Assembly (NCBI GenBank): GCA_015039465.1
Contig: MU130702.1
Location: forward strand, 332,861-396,860
Length of the DNA: 64,000 nt
From: Phlegmacium glaucopus
Lineage: Eukaryota; Basidiomycota; Agaricomycetes; Agaricales; Cortinariaceae
Direction: 5' to 3'
Shown: positions 47,101 to 58,184 of the stretch, piece by piece
Layout: the number at the start of each line of letters is the position of its first letter
How positions within the stretch are numbered: the stretch's first letter is position 1
Notes under the pieces: generated by a model
What the model saw: the letters and a program-made list of their open reading frames with translations, nothing else
Told to the model about the DNA's origin: nothing
Database searches by the model: none
Translations under genes and position numbers: made by a program

Positions 47101-49758
47101 AGTCTTGAATCCAATGCAGTAGAAAGGCAGATCATCTGTCTTGCTAGATTTCTCATCGCCTTCTGTCTCTTCAGCTAGGATCTTGGTATCTTTGACGAAA
47201 TTATCCCATTCCACAGGGTGCAGCTGTTTGAGATACTCCAAAAGCGTCACCCGAGTATTATGATCTTCTTCCCTGATGATCTCACGAAGACTGAGCAAGA
47301 TCTTTTCTGAATAATGGGGGATGAGAACCGTGAATGTAGGCATGGCGTCAACGGGGAGAGGTTCAGGGAGAGCAGTCGTCAATGAAGAAGCAAAGAAGGA
47401 AATGCGACGTTCAGCTTCGCCTCCAGCCGGGAAAAAGTTGCCTTTAAATCCAGCACCATCTTGATTTGTGAAAAAGGGTGGCGCTCGAAGTGCGCGACTG
47501 CCGTTAGGCCCGTCTACTTGATGATACAATAATCGTTGGACGTGGCCGATGGAGAGGAGATGTTCACGATACATGGAAATAATAACCGCATTCCAGATCT
47601 GGGAGACGAGAACTTTAGGCTTATACTTGACCTCCATCTCAGCAGTAGCGAGGAGCTTGGCGTAAATCCTTTTCGGAAGCCTGGTGTAAATATCCTTCCA
47701 CGGTGTCCAAATGGAAAGACCAAGGGAGAACGAACGGCCAATGCTGAAGATGACGATCCAGATGATGTACCAAAGGTAGGTGTCCAGGAAAAAGAGGACA
47801 AGATCCATGACATACATGATGGCCAATGTAAATGGGACATGGTTAGTGCACAAAGCATTGCCGAAGAATTTGTCGGTACAGCCTTGTACTCTCATCCTTG
47901 CCATGACAGTAATAGGGCTACTGAAGGACGAGGTTAAGAAAAAATAGGATTCGGTAAACTTGCATCCAAAAATGAGGAGCCACAGGGAGATGGAAGCAAT
48001 GCGCGAGCTGCGAGTTAATGTAGGGTACGAGGCCGTAAAAGTCTGCGAAGCCATGTACTTGCGCGACTTGCCCGCCACCCTATCACCAAACATGCGGCCT
48101 GACGGAATGATACCAAAGGCGATTGTGACCACAACTGAGATGAAGAACTGAACGATAGCCACAATAAGTGGAATTTGAGTCTTGGCGGGCAAATGGTCCA
48201 CCATGGCGACGTAAAAAGTGGGTCCAGCCGTAAGGGCAAGGATGACAAGGAGGAAGATGAGACGTGTGGTGAGATGAGAAGCGTTGTTCCAAGTCGTAGG
48301 AATGTATGAAAATTCAGCAAGAGTGGCAAAAATCATGATGAGGGTGGAGACGGCACCACCCAAAGCTACAGCAGACCAGGTCATTTCTTGAGAAGGATTG
48401 GCTTGGTTGGCTGGCGCGTAAACGCGGGGTGAGTTGAAGGACGTGTAAAAGTAGTAGACGGAGACGTGGAGGATCCAGATCCGGTTAAAGTTGACCAAAA
48501 GGTGGGCAATGGAGCGTTTCTCGTAGTAGGTTTTAAAGAAGACTTTATCCCATTCAATCTGACTGAATTTCATGTAACGTTGGGCAGGTGGGATATCGAC
48601 GAGACGTTGCTAAATATATAAATTAGATAGGAAAGAAGGAGTAATTGTGAAACTTTACATGGCTTTTAAGAACAATCTTAGCAAGACCTTCTGGGTACCA
48701 AAAGAGCTGATTGACGTCGTCGTAACCAATAATTTGAGCGTGATCCTTTTCCTTTCGTACGAATTTACCGTCCATGACTTCATAACCTTGGTCGCGCATG
48801 AAACGGTAGAGGGGTTTGATAACTGTTTCAAGATAGAGACCCTCTTGGACTGGTTCGACCCTGCTCTGGCATTCTGGGCTGCGATAGTAGTCGTCTGCAC
48901 ATTTGAAGATAAAACAGAGGCATTCTGGAACAAAACGGACATTTCCAGCCTCGCCCCAGCACAAGAGGTAGAGTGCGATTTGACGAAGGCGATCATACTG
49001 ACTCATGTTGTTCATGGCGTTTCTCCAGCGGTTAAGAGCGGTATCAAGAGATTTTGTACCTGCAGATTTGGAGCCCCCCTTTGAAGATTTGAGACGCTGG
49101 AGACCTGGGTTTTGAGATTGACCGACTGCGTCGTCTAGGTTTAATTGAGCTGCAAAGTACCATTTACGGTAATTTGCATGTTGACCGCCTATGTAGTCGG
49201 CGTGGAGTGTGAGAAGGGCCTGGTTTGGAGACATGCGAGAAGCGCGAGAGTCGAGGAGGTGCATAGTAAAATCGAACTGAACAAGAGGGGGTGAGTTAAA
49301 GGGATTATTTTAAAATATGGGAAGAAAAGTGGTTACCATGTTTCGCATTGAGTCTCTCTGAAAGCCAAACTTCTGAGTAAGGTCGAGAAAGATGTCTTCT
49401 ATTTCTTCTGCGGACATGGGAATTTGGCGGTCTGCAGACCAAGCCGGGTAATGGTCTGAAGAACCAAGACCTGGGTCTGCAAAGGGAGAAATGCTGGGTA
49501 TACTCGAATGAGAGTCGACGGAAGGATTGTAAGAGCGACCATATAGATCTGAGGTTGGATCTCCTGGAAAAGAGGGGTGAGATGTAGGACAATAAAGGGA
49601 TGAAATGTAAGGTAACCAGGATGGTCTAAGAAAGGATTTGCGCCAGCGAGTCTAGTAGTAGTACTCGAGTTTATAGAATAATGGTCTCCTGTATCAGAAT
49701 CAGCTTCATCATGAGATGAAATGAATTGTTGGGAGAAAGGATAGTGATTCTGTGACAT
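44131..49758 (-). CDS. FKS1: 1,3-beta-glucan synthase catalytic subunit
   Basis: This polytopic plasma-membrane GT48 enzyme polymerises UDP-glucose into the main cell-wall glucan and is controlled by Rho1. Exon 1 starts at 49758 ('[20 protein letters not shown]'). The cytosolic N-terminal domain has '[20 protein letters not shown]' and '[20 protein letters not shown]'. The central catalytic domain shows '[20 protein letters not shown]', '[20 protein letters not shown]' and '[20 protein letters not shown]' with '[14 protein letters not shown]'. About sixteen hydrophobic spans flank it. The last intron at about 44186-44242 restores the C-terminus '[17 protein letters not shown]' (stop 44131). 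The length of roughly 1,750-1,800 residues is normal. Echinocandin hotspot regions lie at 47914-47940 and 45766-45792. Its start is only 73 bp from a divergent gene. Confidence 0.96.
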
Positions 49759-49831
49759 TAGAGAAAGTTAAAAAAAAAAAGGAGCGTTAGGGTGGTAGAC
49801 AAGAGAAAGGCGGTCGTGGGAATTTGGTATT

Positions 49832-51747
49832 ATGTCTCTTGTGTCTCTGTGCATTCAGAGTCTAATCCCTTTTGCTGATCAAATACACCATCTCCCTATC
49901 AAACTCCAACTTCGTTCGACTCAAGACCTTGCTGACCTCGACCTCGACGTTGGTCTCTGGGCTGTTCTCATTCAAGTATACGACACTTTGCCACCTGACT
50001 TTGAGTCTTATTCGATCTCCTTGGCAGATACTCATTTGCCTCTCCTCCAGTCCATTCCATCTACAGCTTCATTCTCTCTCATCACCCTCCTAGACCTGCC
50101 TTCATGTCCCCATCTTACAGACACTACCGTCCTTCAACTTAGGCTTATCAACACCCTCACTGCCTTCGATGCTGCTCATTCATCACTCTCTTCATATGCT
50201 ATAAAGAAGCTAGCTTCTTTTACAGGTTCATGGCCACTTCGCATTCTCTCCCTTAGAAATTGCAAACATATCACAAACGACGCCTTTCCTCACTTTATCA
50301 AATTCCCTCTTCTGTCAGTCCTCGGTCAGTCTTATTTTTTGGCCCACTCATCATTCGTTTAAATAAATTCCCAGATCTCCGTGGTACCCGTTGCAATACT
50401 GACAACGCATCTCTCCCTTTCCAACCATCTTCTCACCATCATCTCTATCACCCCGCTCCCCTAAAATCTGCCTTGACGACCCTCTATACTCTACATTCTA
50501 ATTTATATTCATCTGCAAATCCATACTTTCTCCATATCAACGCTCTCAGATACCGTCCAACTCACCGTCCAAAAATACCTACAGTCACACCTCAAAATGC
50601 ATTCTTCGTTATTCCTTCAGATAATTCCAAGATTCAAGTCGGCAGTTGTCATGATATTGAGGAAAGAGAAAGAGAATTGGCTCATCAACGCAACAAAGAT
50701 GCTTGGTATGAAAGACGCGATCAAATCGAGTCTCTCAATGTATGCCCTTGTTCAAGTCTTTTTACCATCACTCATTTTGTAATTTAGAGTTATGCTATGG
50801 ACCCCGACTTAACTCGCCGTCTTCCAAGGCATGCTGACCCTTCAGTAAAACATATCCCTTCAGCAACTCGTATAACAAATTCTTCATGGATTGGCGCCTC
50901 CAAAAACGATCTACCAAAACCTCGGCATTCCTTCCCCTCCAACACGCTGCCCACGCCAATTCCCCTAGCCAATGTCACATCTCCAACCCCTGCTCAATCA
51001 TTCTACAATCCCAACCCTCGACGTTCCCTACCTTCCAACGTGCTGCCCGCGCCAATACCCCAAGGCAATGTCAGGCCTTCAACTTCTGCTAAATCATTCT
51101 ACCGTCCTCTACCAAAGAAATCCTCCTTTTGCAAATCCCGGACGCTCTCTTCCCACGACGATCATCTCAAACTCTACCGCCCTGCTCCCCCATGGTCGAC
51201 CCTCAACGAATACCTAACTCAGGTACAGGCGGAAGAAGCAGCCGCAATGGAACGACAAGAACAACGAACCCGAACCATCGCTCCAGAAGAGGAAGTAGCT
51301 AGGGTTGATATGTCGAATACTAAGGCGACACTTGTGAAACAGCAACTGGATAAATGGGCATTGGCCCAAACTCGGATGCATAGGGATGAGAAGGAAAAAA
51401 CTGTGGTTGCGTGCGTGATGGATGCAGAAACAAGTCTTTTGTCTCGGAATCCATTTCGGAGACAACAACAAGGAGCGACGAAGACGACGAAGACTTTAAA
51501 ACCTCTGATACCGATCTCGACAGTCAAAGTGCCTATCCTAACACCACAGATTAGAAAAGTGGCATTGGCACGTGAAGAAATGGAGAGTGGGTCGAACTTG
51601 AAGAGGAAGAAGATTACAGCGGAGGTGCAAGAGTTGGACGAAGCCGAATTAAAGATCAAACCTAGGCCCAGATCAAAGAACGTTATGAAAGAAGCGACTA
51701 GCTCGAGAGGGTTTGACTGGAAAGAGTGGAGTAAGAACGCATCTTGA
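49832..51747 (+). CDS. Leucine-rich-repeat-like protein, unknown function
   Basis: There are three exons. Exon 1 holds a Leu-rich region with AMN1/F-box-LRR-like units: 'ITLLDLPSCPHLTDTTVLQL', 'AAHSSLSSYAIKKLASF' and 'RILSLRNCKHITNDAFPHF'. The intron after 'LLSVL' (50324-50373) joins to 'DLRGTRCN', continuing the repeat. The second intron, near 50739-50789, joins to 'SYAMDPDLTRRLPR'. The second half is Pro/Ser-rich and basic, with two related segments ('RHSFPSNTLPTPIPLANVTS' and 'RRSLPSNVLPAPIPQGNVRP') that form an internal repeat. A charged C-terminus ends 'FDWKEWSKNAS'. No F-box is visible, so substrate-receptor function is not claimed. Its start is 73 bp from FKS1 on the opposite strand. 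Confidence 0.7.
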
Positions 51748-51830
51748 ATACTATAGCGTACGTTTTGTACTGTACTGTGTACATATTTACCTTTGTCCAA
51801 TCACGTGACTTGAATGCGCGTTGAATTCTG

Positions 51831-53599
51831 ATGTGGACACTAGCCGCCAAACATGGCACTGCCAACGTCTCCCTCCTCCTTATGAATATCTACAGCCCTA
51901 ATTTGGCGCGCAACATCCTACGTAAAATTCCCCGGTCACGACAACGATTTCATTCAGATTCTTCGATACCACAAAATGCCACAACACTACCGCGACCGTA
52001 TACATTTCATATAGGTGCCAGCTGGGCTGGCAAATCTGTTAATGGAAATCAGATGCTAAAAATCGCTTTCCCTCCTGATACACTTATTGGGACGTGGAGA
52101 GACAAGACACTATCAAGGCCGAAAGCTGTTAGAAGCTTGGACGCTGGTGAAGATTTTTTCTTTGTACAAGAGGTAATGGTGTGTTTATGTTACGCGACTT
52201 TTAACCTCTTTTTAAAAAATATTAGATGCGGAATCAATCAGTAAGCCATCTACTTACTGGTTCAGCTGAAACTCAATCCCTCGTCTAACCCATGCGTTCT
52301 TCTGGTATTGGAGGGTGTATCCTTCGGTCTCGCCGACGGTGTAGGAGGTTGGGTTGAAAGCGGCGTAGACCCCTCCCTCTTCTCTCAAGCTCTCATGTAT
52401 CACGCCCATCGTTACTCTCGCAACGCATGGGCCGGTGAACCTGAGATAGACCCAACCATGGATTACGAAGAACGTGAACAAATTGAAGGATGGGAAATGA
52501 CACCGTATGAATGTTTGGATTTGGCTTATGGGGGTGTGTTGAGAGAGAAGTATGTGCAGGCAGGTGAGAGCTTGTTTAGCTGGCGCACACACCTCTCCTT
52601 GTCTTTTAGGTGTACTTAAGTTGATGATATTTACCAAGGTTCAAGTACAGCATGTATCATCAGCTTAAACGCAACTTCTGGTCTCCTCCGGTCCGCAAAG
52701 TCAGTTCGCATATATCCACTTCATAAACTGTTCAAAACAAAGCATCCAAACAGTCTAGGAGACAGCGGCTTCTCAATAGTCCGTTCAACATCTGTAATCC
52801 ACCGGCAACTTTCACAAACTCATTATTTTAATTGCCCAAAGTAAATCCTCTTTTTTCTTTTCCCTTTCTTGTGTTTTCCTCTCACGATATAAATTACACC
52901 ACAACTCTCCCTTCTTTTCTTAAACTTAGACAGCTGACCAAACTTCCGACGAACCATGGTCGCAAATTCTCGCTCGCTTGTGTTGATTCGCCACAGGAAG
53001 CTGATACCTTCGAGATGAAATTGAGAGATGGTGATATCGTTGTGGCGTATGTAAGTCACCTTCTATCAGATCACTTTTTTTGCTATCTCGTCCAATATTG
53101 ATATGAACGTACACCTCTCTTTTCTTTTAGACGGACGGTTTTTCGGATAACGTGTTTCAGGCCGAATTGTTGACTATCTGTTCGCTTGTTGCTCGAGCTG
53201 GTGGTTCAGAGGATGAACAAGTTCAGGCTATGGCAGATCGTATGGTGGAATATTCCCGTCAATGTATGAAAAACAAAAATAGAGTCAGCCCATTTGAGAG
53301 TGCGTTGTTTTGCGGGTCCTTTTCTTCTTCGTTTCTCATCTTTCCCTTTTTTCTAATGGTTTTCTGTTCACAGGAGAAGCTTCGAGACAAGGCATGTATT
53401 TCCGAGGAGGGGTGAGTGCACGTTTTTTCTTTCTCTTATCGATGTATGACAAGATGGCTAATCAAGATACTCTCCTCTCTATCACAGAAGCCAGATGAGT
53501 TCGTGACCATCCTTCTCTCATGGCTAAACTGCTCGCGGAGCGTCTTACGACATGCACAGTGTGACCGTAATTGTTGGTCTCGTTCGGGAGACTTCTTAA
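51831..53599 (+). CDS. PP2C-type protein phosphatase, PTC7-like
   Basis: This metal-dependent Ser/Thr phosphatase carries the metal-binding motifs in order: 'EDFFFVQ', 'SFGLADGVGGWVESGVDP', 'LGDSGFSIVRSTSV', 'VAYTDGFSDNVF' and the C-terminal 'PDDVTVIVGLVRETS'. The last block only appears after removing the intron 53490-53559; otherwise an unrelated frame continues to about 53976. The N-terminus ('MWTLAAKHGTANVSLLL...RSRQRFHSDSS') is basic and Ser-rich like a mitochondrial presequence. That agrees with yeast Ptc7, a mitochondrial phosphatase linked to coenzyme Q synthesis. About seven introns are present. Its 3' end faces DPP3 at a distance of 219 bp. Confidence 0.9.
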
Positions 53600-53818
53600 A
53601 GTTTGACAATATCAGCTGTTATTGTCGCTCACACACTTTTTCTCTGACAGTTAATACCGCAAGTGAATTCTTGACCGCGACTAATTTTACTTTACATTTA
53701 TCGGTCTTGTATGTTTGGACAACTTACAAAAATACCTTCATGAACCCCCCACTTTTTGCTGCGAGATACGTGATCATCGCGTTGAGATCGAGATATTGCA
53801 TGCGTGCCGTGCCCCACT

Positions 53819-56800
53819 TTATAGGTTCCGCTCAACGAAACTCTGGATTACCCCTGATGGCGTCAGAGGGTACTCCTTCAGAACAGCTTTGTCATCCACT
53901 AGAATCGTATTCGGCTGCACGAATATTTTGCGAGGCTATAAAAAGGAAGAAGGCAAAGTCGGTGCCGTTTCGATAGGAATCTTTTCAAAATGAAGAAAGA
54001 TGAATATCACAAGACGTACTAGTTTCTTGCGTAGCACTAGGTCTCTGATCTCGCCTTCCCAGCCTTGAATGGGTTTAGTGAGACTGTTATAGAACTCTCG
54101 GGAGCCTGTGGCGTCTGCGGTGCTCTTGCGAACTTGTAACTCAACGAGCAGCTTGCCTGCGGCCTCCTTTCCTTTTGACAGAACAAGGGAGCGATCGACC
54201 TGTGTGTATTCAGGGAGAGGCGTTTCCAGTGGGTCAGTTGACTAATATATATGATGACATGAGAACAAGAATCGTACCCGCACGTAGAGGTTCTCAAGTC
54301 CGCCATTGACGTCTCGTACTTCTTCGAGGCGGACTATTCCTGAATGTATTAGGTGTTGAGTGATCCCAAGCCTGGATATATTTTAATATTAACAGTCACA
54401 TGAATGGAAGGGAACCCAGGAAATCGTACCGTGCCTGCATATGGGCTTGTCCGTGTTTTTGAGTTGCAGGGTCATAAAACTCGAGCCCTCTTAAACCAGC
54501 ACGAGCCATGAGCAAGAAAGTGACGTATTGGATATCTTCGATGTCTTGCTTGTTGGTATACTATGTAACAGGGAGTCAGCGTCGCAATCAGGAGGGAGAG
54601 TCACGATGTAAACGACAAACATTAAAGATCTTGAGGATGTCAGGATTGCTGACCACTAAAGGATAAAGTCCTCCTGTAAGCGTTCTGCATACTTAGGGAA
54701 ATAATTGGCTACTTACAGTATAAAGCTACGGTCTCAGCACGACATTCTTCCATTGACGAAGACACCTCTCCCAGAACGGATCCAGGGGTCTGACCCGGCT
54801 TGTACCAAGAGGTGCTAGTATACATAGTTCAGTCGATGTCAAACACGTGTCGAGTGAGATTTGGGGTACATTTTTTTGCCTGTGAGAGGATTGACAACCT
54901 GAAAGCGTAACGGAGTTTAAGATTTTCGTCATTAACTGAAAACAATAACCCCGAGATACCTTCTCAGGATCAAAATTCTTCTTCCCATTAGCGTCCTCTT
55001 CAAAGAGTTTTCCCGAGCCATGTCCAAGAAGTTCATGATTGGCAACCTGTAATTCAAACGCCCTACTGTCCCAGGCATTGTAAAGTTCCACATCACTTGG
55101 ATGAACGAAGGTTAATTCCTCATCTATATCCGGTCCGCGATGTCATCAAGCAATAGTTCGGAGTAATCTGATACGTACTCGGGGCTTTGGCTGCAAGAAC
55201 ATTCTGGAATGTATGGCGATTAGAAGACGATGACGATGAGTGTGACCATTACATACAGCCAAGGAGACGTTTTTGAACCCTATAGATTCTCGGATGTCAT
55301 AATAGTTCTACAAATCCATCAGACTGTCAATAGCCTTGGGAAGACAGGATCAAACTCACGGGAATCTACAGTAAGGCAGAAAATCTGACATCTATAATTG
55401 ATGATGATCACAGAACCGGAGCTTACATTGATTCCCGCCGGAATTCCTAAGGTAGAGTTAGCGACATCCAAGCATCAATGTACCAATTTCCACTGACCTC
55501 CAGTAGCAAAGGACAATACCTCCAAAGCTGTGAAATCGGGCTTTCTAAATACATCAACTTCAAAATCTGGTCCCCAAGGAAGAGCCTTAATGAGATTTGG
55601 GGCACTATCGACTAGAATCTCGTATTTCGCGCTTAGTTCTTTGTTCACGATTGCGGTGAACCCTGCACACACAGAGAAATGCGTCAGTACACCTACCAAG
55701 AACAAAAATGAATACCTTCCCATTCAGCTCGACCGCCATATGGGTCAACATAGGTTTCAATGAACTGCACGATGGATACTATGAGCATGCGGCAAAAGTC
55801 AACTATTAAAAAAACCCACGCCAATGTATGATTCCACGACTGGACTGACATCCTTGACCCACCATTTGGATCCTTCCTTGTGGTCTTGAATAGAACCAGT
55901 GTTGAATCTTGCGCGAAATCAGAAATGAGCACAACAACGAACAATGACCCTTACGATTTGATGTAGGCCTCGATCATCTTCGTTTGATTGTCGTTCGCAG
56001 TATATATTTTTGCCTAAGAGATCAATGTTAGAAAGGTAAAAAAACAATCATCTTTCACATACTTCATCTAATGCTCGCACTACTTTTGTAAGATCTGCAG
56101 AGAAATCCCCATATTGGACCTTTAGTTTTGCTTTATCTCCCTGCTTGGTATCAATTTCATGAAAAACGTGGGCTTGGGTTTGAGCGGAAGCCACAAGGAG
56201 TGTAAAGTCATTCGGGCCATTCTTGACAACCCTAACTTTCTGTTGAGAAAGAATAAGTTGCGAATCTTAGAAGGATAAAAACCGTGTATTCAAGACATCG
56301 ACGCCAATTTTCTCAGCAGCAGCTTGTACAGCAGCGACTTCGTTGTCGTTGATCGGTTCTCCGAGGTAATAGTTAGATATGTGGCCAAGATTAGGCTTGC
56401 CGACAAATAAACTGGCTTCGGGACTGAGAGCGTAGATGTGATCTTTCAACTAGATACATGTTGATTTGAGTAAAGAGTCTGGATCAGTGACTGAACATAC
56501 AGTTTTCCATAAAGACAGTGCTCGAGTCTTGTTTGCACCACTGGTGATGACGGCTTCAAACTTGTCAGCAGGAACGCGGGGCACGATCTTGGTAAAGCCG
56601 AAAGACTTGAAATTGACCAAATTGCTAAAAACCTAATGATCCAGACACCATCCTTAGTGCAATTTGTATATAAATTTATGGCTCCTCAAGGCATACCTGT
56701 ATTGTGTATTGCAACAGATCATCCCAGTCAGTTGAGGGAAGTCCTGAGGTGCTCTGAAGCGCCGCCAGATCGGCCATGGCGCCTTGAGTATCCGTGAAAG

Positions 56801-57236
56801 TCAAAATCAGTAGATCATAGATGTCTCTGGCCTGAGATGTCCATTGTCCTATGCCTAGATGAATACAGATATGATTCGTAGGACGTTCAAACTCCACCTT
56901 GTATAATTCGAGCTCCTGCCCACGAAGCCTGTCCAACGTAATGCACATATTTCTTCTCCTTTTCACTAACATAAAGAGACAGATGACCAATGAGTTAGAC
57001 TGCAACTAATATATTACGAACCTCAATTGGGCGAACGATTTGGTGACATCAAGGCTGCACAAAGGAGCTGAACGGTCAGCCAAAAAACGGTCCGCATGTA
57101 TTGCAGCGGTATTCGTCATATTTCTAATTGATTTTCTGGTAATGGTATAGGGCGCCGATGGTGCTTGATGGACGCGATTGCGATAAAAGCCTCGTGTAGA
57201 TGCCAATCTGAGGGAGGTGAATCGAACTTGAACCAT
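53819..57236 (-). CDS. DPP3: Dipeptidyl peptidase III
   Basis: This M49 zinc metallopeptidase removes dipeptides from the N-terminus of short peptides. The signature 'HELLGHGSG' (near 55010-55040) and the third ligand in 'EECRAE' (near 54745) are intact, as are 'GINIPNYYDIRE' and 'SAPNLIKALPWG'. More than a dozen tiny introns split the gene. The C-terminus was rebuilt by splicing over about 53911-54014: 'GEIRDLVLRKKL' joins to 'PRKIFVQPNTILVDDKAVL' and ends 'IQSFVERNL' at 53819, as the family requires. The first ATG (57236) adds about 39 Arg/Ser-rich residues before 'MTNTAAIHADRFLADRSAPL', the usual cytosolic start (57119). This suggests alternative mitochondrial and cytosolic forms. Confidence 0.94.
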
Positions 57237-58184
57237 CTGACCTTCACCGTGACGTAAGGTAATATTATTCTCATGAACAATTGACGCTTATACTTAGGTT
57301 TAATATTTTCATAATTAGTTTCCTTTCCTTCATTGATATTACTTGAGGCCTATGTCGCCGGAAACTACTATGTACAAGGTTCAGACTTATTTAAGGTGTG
57401 ACAACTCGAGCCTAGGCCATTACCTGCCATTACCTTATGAGATCACATGCACGACTTGCTCGAAATAGTCAAGACTCAAAGGGTGACCGTCACTGTGCGA
57501 TCTTTATAAATGATGCCGTAAAACGTGCACCCCGCAACAGAGCGCTATTCCTGTGGGTATTTTTAGGTCTCAGACAAGGCCGTTCCTTCTGATTAACAGA
57601 ACCTGGGAGTGCGCTTGAGAAATTGGTAGTAAGCGCACAGGCTCTGAGAGGACCATCAATTAGTTGGACGACCGTTGGCATGCGGAATTTTTGCAAGATG
57701 TATAGATTTGTTGAAGTAGATATAGGAGTAAATAAAGCCTCGGCTTTTGCCAACTCGCTAAAAATACTGAATTAGAAACACATGATTTTGGCTGTTGAAC
57801 TTATCTAACAAGTTGTTCCGCCACCACCACTACCACCACCACTACCACCACCACCACCACAGAGCATCATGCATCATCATTCGTGTTAAGCATCAGGAGG
57901 ACTGCGGCAGCGAGAGTATCGGGGACCTTCGGGTGGTGAGAGAAAGGAGTTGGCGCCTTAATTTCAACTGCGGTCCTGGCTCCGACTGTATGCAGCTGTA
58001 TGCTTGAAAGTGACAGATTAATAATAATAAATTACGTATTAATAAATACCATATGGCGATGAGGCTATGTCAGCGCTATGTATCTCTTTGACCTCCATTT
58101 TGATTTTATTATGACATTATTATCGCCGAGCAGACATATAATCCTCACCCAAATCCCGCTTTCCACCCCCTGTCCTTGTCACCC
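57237..58184. other. Intergenic region with a microsatellite and a weak open frame
   Basis: An open frame at 57490-57753 (-) has no recognised family and is not called. A (CCA/CTA)n tract lies at 57821-57860. The remainder is the upstream region of DPP3 and of the GH5-like gene. Confidence 0.4.
57821..57860. repeat. CCA/CTA trinucleotide microsatellite
   Basis: About thirteen CCA units with two CTA interruptions are present. The tract is intergenic and no coding frame is supported around it. Confidence 0.9.

Noticed and set aside
53715..53993. Plus-strand frames beyond the PTC7-like stop
   Set aside because: They are shadows of the last DPP3 exon, which reads convincingly on the minus strand and ends at 53819.
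57490..57753. 87-residue minus-strand frame with protein-like composition
   Set aside because: It might be one exon of a small gene, but no start, partner exons or family could be found.
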